Origin: Bdellovibrionales bacterium
GTDB lineage: Bacteria; Bdellovibrionota; JAFGOL01
Reading direction: 5' to 3'
NCBI GenBank assembly: GCA_022710165.1
Contig: JAKLHL010000014.1
Span: forward strand, 1 to 15,757
DNA length: 15,757 nucleotides
Below are positions 1 to 7,400 of this stretch, in pieces. The first letter of the stretch is position 1. Each line of letters starts with the position of its first letter. The notes beneath the pieces were generated by a model. The model saw only the letters and a list, made by a program, of their open reading frames with translations, was not told the origin of the DNA and did no database searches. A program made the position numbers and the translations under genes.

Positions 1-44
1 GGGAATTCACACCTCCTAGGAAGCACGGGAATATACCGCTATAA
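1..44 (+). CDS. Carboxyltransferase subunit of biotin-dependent acyl-CoA carboxylase (3' end only)
   Basis: This is the last part of a gene that enters from the left edge. In the frame starting at base 3 the codons read EFTPPRKHGNIPL followed by TAA at 42-44. The ending KHGNIPL is the characteristic C-terminus of carboxyltransferase subunits of the propionyl-CoA carboxylase beta / methylmalonyl-CoA decarboxylase alpha type. These subunits move the carboxyl group between biotin and the acyl-CoA. The identification rests on 13 residues only, but the next two genes encode the matching biotin carboxylase and biotin carrier, which supports it strongly. The acyl-CoA substrate cannot be read from this fragment. 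Confidence 0.8.
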   Translation, partial: EFTPPRKHGNIPL

Positions 45-68
45 AAAATAACTACGACGGAGTTTAAG

Positions 69-1559
69 ATGTTTAAAAGGGTTTTAATAGCTAACAGGGG
101 TGAAGTCGCGAACAGGATAATATCCACCTGCCTTGATCTTGGGATAGAGACTGTAGCCGTATATTCAGAGGACGACAGGTCCCTCCATTATTTGAACAGG
201 GCGGACCAGGCTTACTGCATAGGAAAGGGCCCGGTTTCTAACAGCTACAAGAACATAGATGCCATTATGGCTGTTGCAAAAATGTGCAACGCAGATTGTG
301 TACATCCCGGGTACGGTTTCTTGGCAGAAGAACCGGAGTTTGCAAAAATATGTGCTCAGAACAAACTTGCTTTCATAGGGTCTGATAAAGAACAGCTTGA
401 ACTTTTGGGCAATAAGATAAAAGTCAGGATGAACGCAAAGAAGCTTGATATAGACGTAGTCCCATCATCCGAAACAGCTATAAGTGATGTTAAAGAAGGG
501 ATGAACGCTGCAAAAAAACTTGCTTATCCCGTTATCATAAAACCCGTTAGCGGCACACACGCAAGAGGCATAAGAAGGGTGGACAGCGAGGCTGGTTTTG
601 AAAAGGCCTTTATTGCGACGCAGATAGAATCAAACGTGGTCCTTAACGACAACACTCTTGTAATAGAGAAAGCTATAGAAGGAGCAAAGCATATAGAGGT
701 TACAGTATTAAGGGATAAGGGTGGAAGGATGCTTTGTCTTCCAGAGATAGACTGCTCTATTCAGCGTAGATATTTAAAGATAGCAGCAGAAACTCCAGCG
801 CCTAGTATCAGTGATCCTGTAAGAAAGAAAGTAAGGGATTGGTCAGAGAAACTTGCAGTTTCTTTGAACCTTACAGGGCTTGCTACTTTTGAGTATCTTG
901 TAAAAGGCAACGACGTTTTCTTTTTGGAAGTTAACCCAAGACTGACAGTTGAACATTCGGTTACAGAGATGGTCACAGGGCTCGACCTTGTGAAACAGCA
1001 GTTCCTTATATCGGCGGGTGAGCCCCTTGAGATACACGGCAAAGACATAAAATGCAGAGGTAATGCTATTCAGTGCAGGATATATGCTGAAGATCCAGAA
1101 ACATTTGAACCAAAGATAGGCAAAGTTAACGATGTCTTTATTCCGATGGGCCCTAATGTAAGACATGAGCTTATAGCTCATTCAGGCTGGAAGATACCAA
1201 TACACTACGACCATATGCTCGCAAAAATGACCGTATGGGGCCAGGATAGGCTCTCAATAATAAACAAGATGACGCACCTGCTAAAGGACTATTTTTATTC
1301 AGGTATTATAACCAATATCCCTCTTCAGAGGCAGGTTTTTGGGTCAAAACAGGTCCAAGGCGGGACTTATGATGTTGACTTTATGAGGTCAAATTTTGTA
1401 TTTAGCAGGCAGGAACCTTTAGAGAACTTTAAACAGGCGATGAAGATGGCAACGGCCATAAGGATATACAAAGAGGAAGAGGCAAAGAGAGGTGAAATTT
1501 CTTTCACAAGCACTCCGGTCAGCACGTGGACCAGAGAGATAGGAACAGGGAGGCTGTAA
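69..1559 (+). CDS. Biotin carboxylase-type subunit of acyl-CoA/pyruvate carboxylase, divergent active site
   Basis: The 496-residue protein should carboxylate carrier-bound biotin with ATP and bicarbonate. The N-terminal domain opens with FKRVLIANRGEVANRI and has HPGYGFLAE at 79-87; the ATP-grasp domain follows, then the C-terminal biotin carboxylase domain with NAIQCRIYAEDP at 332-343. Aligned by eye to E. coli AccC, it keeps K116, K158 (Lys159), H208, K237 (Lys238), E275, E287, N289, R291, E295 and R337 (Arg338). It differs at three sites: the Gly-rich ATP loop after K158 reads PVSGTHARGI instead of a run of glycines, T293 replaces the bicarbonate-contacting Gln294, and Y235 replaces His236. 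About 50 extra C-terminal residues are usual in the long subunits of acyl-CoA and pyruvate carboxylases. The ATG has GGAG at 59-62, six bases upstream. The stop overlaps the next start (TAATG). Assignment to the family is firm; full catalytic competence is uncertain. Confidence 0.88.
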   Translation: MFKRVLIANRGEVANRIISTCLDLGIETVAVYSEDDRSLHYLNRADQAYCIGKGPVSNSYKNIDAIMAVAKMCNADCVHPGYGFLAEEPEFAKICAQNKLAFIGSDKEQLELLGNKIKVRMNAKKLDIDVVPSSETAISDVKEGMNAAKKLAYPVIIKPVSGTHARGIRRVDSEAGFEKAFIATQIESNVVLNDNTLVIEKAIEGAKHIEVTVLRDKGGRMLCLPEIDCSIQRRYLKIAAETPAPSISDPVRKKVRDWSEKLAVSLNLTGLATFEYLVKGNDVFFLEVNPRLTVEHSVTEMVTGLDLVKQQFLISAGEPLEIHGKDIKCRGNAIQCRIYAEDPETFEPKIGKVNDVFIPMGPNVRHELIAHSGWKIPIHYDHMLAKMTVWGQDRLSIINKMTHLLKDYFYSGIITNIPLQRQVFGSKQVQGGTYDVDFMRSNFVFSRQEPLENFKQAMKMATAIRIYKEEEAKRGEISFTSTPVSTWTREIGTGRL

Positions 1560-2077
1560 TGATAGTTGAAATATCATTGGATAACGAAAAGAAAGAAAAA
1601 GTTAGGGTCAAGAAAGAGGATGGCAAGTTCTTTTTGAGCTTCCTGGACAGGAAGGACAGCGCCCCTGTAGAGGCTAACTTTGAGGAGTGCGGAGAGTTCT
1701 ATTCAATAATAATAGAGAACAAACCTTATCTTGTTAAGTTCGTTGAAGAAGGCAACCTTTACACAGTGACTTCTGGCACCTACACATCAAAGATAGAGGC
1801 CGAGGACCAGAGCAAAAGGCTTAGAAGAGAGATAAGGGAAACATATTCCGTTAAGGTAAACTTTATGGAGACACGTATCCCTGGAAGGATAATGGAAGTT
1901 ATGGTCGAGAAGGGACAAGTGGTAAAGAAGGGCGATGAACTTTTTGTACTTGAGGCCATGAAGATGGAAAACAGGATCTTTGCACCAAGGGATGGAGTCA
2001 TAAAGGACGTGACGGTCAAGAAGGGCGACATACTTGCGATAGGGCACAAACTTTTAGTGTTCGAAGACGTAAATTAA
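1559..2077 (+). CDS. Biotin carboxyl carrier protein / biotin-lipoyl domain subunit
   Basis: The 172-residue protein carries biotin between the biotin carboxylase and the carboxyltransferase. The C-terminal biotinyl domain (about residues 103-171) contains LEAMKMEN, with K135 as the biotinylated lysine, flanked by the usual GRIMEVMVEKGQVVKKGD and VTVKKGDILAIGHKLLVF strands. Residues 1-75 form a beta-rich N-terminal part of the kind that docks onto partner subunits in acyl-CoA carboxylases. A charged stretch at 78-95 links the two parts, in place of the Pro/Ala-rich linker of many BCCPs. I chose the ATG at 1559, which overlaps the upstream stop (TAATG) and has GGGAGG just before it, over an in-frame ATG at 1526 lying inside the upstream gene. 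Production is therefore probably coupled to the preceding subunit. Confidence 0.9.
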   Translation: MIVEISLDNEKKEKVRVKKEDGKFFLSFLDRKDSAPVEANFEECGEFYSIIIENKPYLVKFVEEGNLYTVTSGTYTSKIEAEDQSKRLRREIRETYSVKVNFMETRIPGRIMEVMVEKGQVVKKGDELFVLEAMKMENRIFAPRDGVIKDVTVKKGDILAIGHKLLVFEDVN

Positions 2078-2091
2078 TAAGGAGATATAAA

Positions 2092-2331
2092 ATGGCAGAA
2101 CAGCTTTTGAAGGACAAGGTAAGAGAAATACTTAATCAGATAAGACCAGCGCTTCAGGCTGACGGCGGAGACGTTGAGCTTGTTGATGTCACTGAGGATG
2201 GAATAGTCCAGATAAAATTAAGGGGCGCATGTGCACACTGCATGGGTGCCGTAATGACCTTAAAGAACGTCGTAGAAGCAAGGCTTAGGGCCGCAATACC
2301 AGAAGTAAAAGGTGTTGAAAGGGTCGGCTAA
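2092..2331 (+). CDS. Nfu-type (NifU C-terminal domain) iron-sulfur cluster carrier
   Basis: This is a 79-residue stand-alone NifU C-terminal (Nfu) domain, which transiently binds a [4Fe-4S] cluster at a dimer interface and hands it to apo-proteins. Family features are the N-terminal helix followed by LQADGGDVELVDV and the CxxC motif at C47/C50 in GACAHC, then MTLKNVVEARLRAAIPEV. The length is normal for the short form. AAGGAG at 2079-2084 lies seven bases before the ATG, and the gene starts 14 bases after the biotin carrier, so it is probably the last gene of that operon. No functional link to the carboxylase is evident. Its stop is only 8 bases from the stop of the convergent 715-residue secreted protein gene, with no clear terminator between them. 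Confidence 0.92.
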   Translation: MAEQLLKDKVREILNQIRPALQADGGDVELVDVTEDGIVQIKLRGACAHCMGAVMTLKNVVEARLRAAIPEVKGVERVG

Positions 2332-2339
2332 GTATTTGC

Positions 2340-4487
2340 CTATGGAGTGACGTTGGCTGCCGATCCAACGACCTCGCTTATTATTTTTCTGTTAGAATCA
2401 ATGCTTATTTCTACCCAGCCTTCCCCTGGTTTATAGAGGAAGTTCCTGGTTATCTGTTCTGGCGCGATGTTGCTGGTTGATATCCATGCATCATAATCCC
2501 ATTTGAATGCATCTTTTTTAGCATAGCTTACGATTATGATCTCTCCGTCTTTCCTTCTTGCATCACTAAGTCTTTTGAAAGCATATCCTGCGGCGTCATT
2601 TTGGCTGCTGGTGAAGCATATCTCGTAGGAATAATCCGGTCTTCCGTCGATCCCTATCCTTGTTCTTGGTATATTAACGTCCCTTGTAAGAAAACCCTCT
2701 TGGGATATTTTATAAAGTGCCTCTTCATTCTTTATTGTCATACCCCTTGCGACCTCGTTCTCTCCAAGAGGCGGCAGTGTGTTAAGGTCCCTTTTAAAGA
2801 GACCGTCCTCGTAACCGATGTTCTTTTTGTTGATCACAAGCCTGTACTCTGAGAGCAGGTCGTCTGGCGCTCCTGTTATTATCTTGCCTCTTGGTTTTAT
2901 GGTGCTGATAACTGCTTCTGAACTTACAACTTCTATTTTACCAGCTTCTCTTATTGGCATTTGGACTAGAGGTTCGTTGACTACAGGTGTTGTGGTGGTC
3001 GTGGTAGTAGTAGTTGTTGTTCCGGTACCACCTCCCTCTACTTTTGTTATACCCTTGCCTACAGGTGTCTCTATGACCTTTGTGGTCGTAGTACCGGTCT
3101 TACTTACTGTCTTTACAGTAGTCCCTGTCGCCACTTTAACAGGGCTTGTCTTTACTACAGGCTCTATTTTTGGTTTTACTTTTTTAAGTTTTCTTACCTC
3201 TACGACCTTGGTTATGACCTTTTCTGTCTTGATAGCAGGAAAGGCTTTTTGCATCATTTTTGCTATACCCTTGAGTGCTTGGAAAATGAACTTTCCTGCT
3301 ACAAGGAAGGCCCAGTCAAAGGTATACCAGGTTATAACGAATATCATTGCCTGGTTAACATAGCTTTGTATCCTTTCATTATATTTTGCTACGTCTATGT
3401 AGTCTGCTACTTCTTGTCCAGAACCACAATAAATATATGGCGTAGAATTGTTCATGTAATATTTAGTATGGCAGCCGCAGTTGCCAAGTAGAGCTGATCT
3501 TGCCGCGTCCCTGAGCTCAAGTTCAAGCCCGCTGTCCATGAGCCCGTTGCTTACTGTTTTTAAAAGTATCCATCTTGGGGATGACGCATTTCCCTCTTTC
3601 TTATAAACACATTTACCAGCTGCCGCCATTACAAAGGCAGAAGCAATCTTCATGTCTTTATCACCGTATAGTGTGTTTACAAGTACATCAACTTCTATTG
3701 GTGTTCCGTAGGCGTATTTGTCATTTACAAAGTTAGAAAGAGTATTGAAATCTTTTTTATATCCAAGTTGTTCTGCTATCTCTCCCTGCAATTTTCCGAG
3801 GTTCTCATCAAGACTTATGGTCCTTTTTGCATAACCACTCTTTTGTTCTATAGCCTCGTTGGCTAGTTTTCTTAAATACTCTGTAGATTTTGAACCCTTG
3901 GAATATGCGAGCCCTCTTATTGCGGCCCTTGCAACTTCAAGCCTATCATCCTCGAGCCAGTTGGCAGCGGCTACTCCGTAGCTTGCAAGTTTGTATAGCA
4001 TTTGATCAACGGCGTCTGAATTGTGGCAGACACCTGAGTAGGTTATGGCAAGAAGGTAAGGTTCTTTTTGTATTCCCTCTAGATCACCCTTTGCAACAGA
4101 AGCAGAAATGGCTTTTTTATCTTCCTCGGTCTGCTGGCCGTTTATACATATTTCACCAATTATATGTACTGCGAGGCTTCTGTTCTTCTCTACAAGACTT
4201 CCTCTTGCAAGGCCTCTTATGGTCTTCATGGCTTCTTCTTGGTCTTCGATGTATTCAGCACTTTGCAGCGTAGCTATTGCCGTAGTAAGGCTTAGACTCT
4301 CATTAAATACGTCAGATTTATATTGAGTTATTGCTGGGTTCTCCAGGTCCCTCTGTGTGGTCTCTGAAGGCAGGTTCAATTCTTTCTGGAAATCATATTT
4401 TGGTATGAATTCCTCTGAACCCTGCGCATACAATTCCTGTAGAGGCAGTACAAAGCATACTATCAAGATGGCGGCTATTATCTTCAT
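2340..4487 (-). CDS. Unrecognised secreted protein, HEAT-like helices, poly-Thr linker and possible ADP-ribosyltransferase-like C-terminus
   Basis: I do not recognise this 715-residue protein. Residues 1-21 form a signal peptide ending LYA, with likely cleavage before Q22. Residues about 65-335 are helical and repetitive in the manner of HEAT/armadillo repeats, for example EAMKTIRGLARG (85-96) and EVARAAIRGLAY (184-195). A hydrophobic aromatic stretch (about 380-404) is followed by a Lys/Val/Thr/Pro linker (about 420-505) with eleven consecutive Thr at 490-500. The last 170 residues look like a compact domain: RGM at 581-583, FTSS at 625-628 followed by a DAAGYAF helix, KDGEIIIVSY, WISTSNIAPEQI (668-679), and E689/E693. 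The order Arg, Ser/Thr-Ser, Glu loosely recalls ADP-ribosyltransferase folds; this is inference. The ATG overlaps the stop of the upstream 1276-residue gene (ATGA), so the two are likely translated together. A role in envelope biology, surface interaction or toxicity is possible but unproven. Confidence 0.8.
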   Translation of the reverse strand: MKIIAAILIVCFVLPLQELYAQGSEEFIPKYDFQKELNLPSETTQRDLENPAITQYKSDVFNESLSLTTAIATLQSAEYIEDQEEAMKTIRGLARGSLVEKNRSLAVHIIGEICINGQQTEEDKKAISASVAKGDLEGIQKEPYLLAITYSGVCHNSDAVDQMLYKLASYGVAAANWLEDDRLEVARAAIRGLAYSKGSKSTEYLRKLANEAIEQKSGYAKRTISLDENLGKLQGEIAEQLGYKKDFNTLSNFVNDKYAYGTPIEVDVLVNTLYGDKDMKIASAFVMAAAGKCVYKKEGNASSPRWILLKTVSNGLMDSGLELELRDAARSALLGNCGCHTKYYMNNSTPYIYCGSGQEVADYIDVAKYNERIQSYVNQAMIFVITWYTFDWAFLVAGKFIFQALKGIAKMMQKAFPAIKTEKVITKVVEVRKLKKVKPKIEPVVKTSPVKVATGTTVKTVSKTGTTTTKVIETPVGKGITKVEGGGTGTTTTTTTTTTTPVVNEPLVQMPIREAGKIEVVSSEAVISTIKPRGKIITGAPDDLLSEYRLVINKKNIGYEDGLFKRDLNTLPPLGENEVARGMTIKNEEALYKISQEGFLTRDVNIPRTRIGIDGRPDYSYEICFTSSQNDAAGYAFKRLSDARRKDGEIIIVSYAKKDAFKWDYDAWISTSNIAPEQITRNFLYKPGEGWVEISIDSNRKIISEVVGSAANVTP

Positions 4488-7400
4488 CTTAAGAATGCAC
4501 CTCCACCTGTATTGTATTTATCCATCAAAGGCGGTGCGTCTTCTTTGAATTTAGGCGGTGTTTTCCCCTCGGCCTTATATATAGACCTTATTCTGTCCTT
4601 AAAGAACTCATTTGCCTTGAAGCTAGATTGATTTTCTGACATCTCTTTTACGCTCATCACTATAAGGTCACCATCTTTCTTGAAAGAGATGGTGCCATAT
4701 CCGTACCACCACTTTTCATTGGTCCTTAGTCCGTGAGGCTGGCCATCGTTAGCCCATGTTACAGGGTTTCCCTCATCTGCAGAGATGAAGTATTTTGGAT
4801 TCTCAACTTTACCCTGAGCAGACATCTCTATAAGCTCGTCTATTTTTTGAGAGTTCATTTCCTGTATGCCCCAGTTCTTATGTATGCCATGGAAATCTGT
4901 ATCGTATGGAAGATCAGACATATTATAATGAGGCTTTCTTGTTTGTGGTTCGTATCCGCTCTTCCAGTATTTTGGGTTATCGGCGGTAAAGACCGTAGGC
5001 TTTATCGCCTTATTCATGTTGGCAATATAGTCATTAAGGTATAACTCGGTGTTGAATTTTACACCCGGGATTCGAGTGCTTACCCTGCTGATCTTTCCTG
5101 CGGTGAACTCTATATTCCCATAATCGACGTAGCCAAGTTTTTCTACCGTTCTTCCTGCGTCGTCGACAGCTTCTATTTTTACCTTTGATAGCCAATTCAA
5201 AAAGTCCTGATGCTGTCTGCTAGAGAAGCTTATATATATGTTCTGGTCAGGCGTTACATAGTAGCGGACCATGCTTACATCATTATCTATCAGCCATTCA
5301 TAAGCGCTGTTATAGGTCTTACCCTTGCTTTGCAGAGTCGTGACACTGCCGCCAAATTCATCGCTGAACTTTTGCATTAGATCATCAAAGCTGTCTCTGT
5401 CATGGCTTTTTTTATACTCAAAATATTTTAACTCTTTTTGTCCGGACCAGTACTTGGCGTCATCCATGTCTGGTGTCTTAAATACGTTCTTTTCAGTCTG
5501 CAATGTGAGTACAGGTTCATTTTTGATAACCTTCTCTTTTGTTGTTCCTTTTTCTGTTGTTTTAGAGCCGCCTTCTGCAGATGTTAAAGGTTTCTCTTTT
5601 GGTGTTTCAGGGGGTGTTTCCTTGTATTCCTTGAAAGCTTCTACTTTCTTAGACTCGGTCTTTACAGGCCAGCCGGCACTTGTTTTGGCTTCACTTAACA
5701 TCTCTTCATAAGCCTGGAAGCTGTTGCTCTTATCGTTGTAACTATAAGCGGTCCTCATGTCTGGCTTTCCGCTGGAGTATCTGTAGAATTTACCGTCTAT
5801 ATTTATGTACCACCTGTCATCTATCCCATATATTATGTCGTCACCTAGCACGCCCTTATCGAGCATTGGGTCCATCAAGTTCCTGCTTTTAAGAGTGCTG
5901 TTCTTTACGCCGTTGTTCTTAAGAAGACTTGCAAGTTCTTCTTTGGCGCTGATATAGGCATTAAGCTTTTCGCTGTTCTTTATTCCTATTGGTCCTTTGG
6001 TGGTGTGAAGTTTTTCCATGGACTTCATCATTTGATCAAAACCTTTGGTCTTTGATGTTATGCCTGCTGCATTTAGCTCTGCCATGAACGTTGCGTAGGC
6101 CTCTGCCTTACTTGGATCGGAGAGTGCTTTCGTTATGAAGGTGTATTCTTTTACCATAGGGAGGAAACTTTTTGCCGCGACCTGTAGTCCAAAAGGCAGG
6201 GCTAGGAAAGCGGTGCTTGTTACAGCCTCTGTTATTGCAGAGCTCTGATCTTCCTTGGCTTTATTGTAAGCTTCATAGCTAGCAACAGCATCCTTGTTCT
6301 CTGTTATCCCACCTATCTGTGCAAATTCAGCTTCTGTAACTGCCTGGCTGTAATTAATCCCTGCGTTGGTGACTATTATGGCTGTACTAACAGTAAATAC
6401 GGCCCATGAGTTAACTACAGCTGATAGTGCCGCAAGTACTGAACCTGCAGGAGCACCTATTCCCGTTAATGCAAGTATGCCTCCGGCAACTGCAAGAACG
6501 CCCGCAGCGATGCTTATTATTTGGTTCCTTAGGTCATCATTCTCGTCCTGTATAAGCACCTCTTCTATGAGCTTTGTGGTCAGAAGATATTCTCTTGAGC
6601 TTGGAGGCTGTACAGAAGGGCTTTGCTTAAAACCCAAGGTGTACTTAAGGAGATACTCTACAAGGGTCTCTTTCTTTTTTTCGAACCTTTCCTTGTCTTC
6701 CATAGCCTCTATTAAGGAGTTCTTGTTGTCTACCAGCTCTTTTACGCTATCGCTTGCATGCTTTTGGAGCTCCATCGTTGCTTTTAAGAGGAGCTCTTTT
6801 CTTTCCGTCTTGTCTGACGGTATTGGCTGCATCTCGAACAAGGAGCTGCCACTTATACACTCATTTATATCAAACCTTCCGACGTCACTTGCAAAGGTGT
6901 CGGAGAACATAAGGTTGAAATATTTTGTCTTAATCAGCTGTTGGTAAACATATTGCGACGCTTTTAGGCTTGCCTGAAATGATATCTCTTTTCTTTTCTC
7001 TGCGGCCTCTTTAACCTCTGTTGGCACATTGTTATCACTATATACGCCCGCGGCCCTTGGGTTATCCCTTCTTAATATCCTTCTTTGCTCAGTAGTTTTA
7101 TCGTCGTAAAGTTGCCCGGCCTTTAAGTACCTTCCCTGTGCCGCCTGACAAAAATGATTTACTTTTGTTATTACATTATTGAACTCCTGGCTGTTTAGCT
7201 CCATTGCAGCTTCATTGAAGAACCAGGTAACCTGAGTGCAAGGGATCTTTTCTATATATAGGTCTATTGCACCATTAACGACCTTTGAAACCTCGCTGTT
7301 AAGGTCGGTTATACTAGGCGAAGTTATCTTTAAGTAATTTAGCAGCTTTTGTTTTCTGTTGGAACATCTGTCGTAATCGGTGAAACTCTCGAACATGGCT

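Noticed and set aside
1..51. Frame-1 reading of the left edge, ending at a TAA at 49-51
   Set aside because: The residues match nothing, whereas frame 3 gives the carboxyltransferase ending KHGNIPL in the expected gene context.
1526..1558. Upstream ATG extending the biotin carrier protein by 11 residues
   Set aside because: The extension lies inside the biotin carboxylase gene; the TAATG overlap at 1557-1561 with GGGAGG before it is the more likely start.
2351..2370. Stem CGTTGG/CCAACG as a terminator between nfu and the secreted genes
   Set aside because: Only six pairs with an eight-base loop, lying inside the coding end of the 715-residue gene, and no T-run directly after it on either strand.
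2818..3363. Long plus-strand reading frame with a valine run opposite the 715-residue gene
   Set aside because: It is the complement of the poly-Thr linker and flanking codons; no ribosome site and no family resemblance, while the minus-strand frame has a signal peptide and an ATGA coupling.
6366..6947. 193-codon plus-strand reading frame opposite the 1276-residue gene
   Set aside because: Antisense to the hydrophobic and helical region of the minus-strand gene, with Ser/Ala-rich shadow composition and no recognisable motifs.
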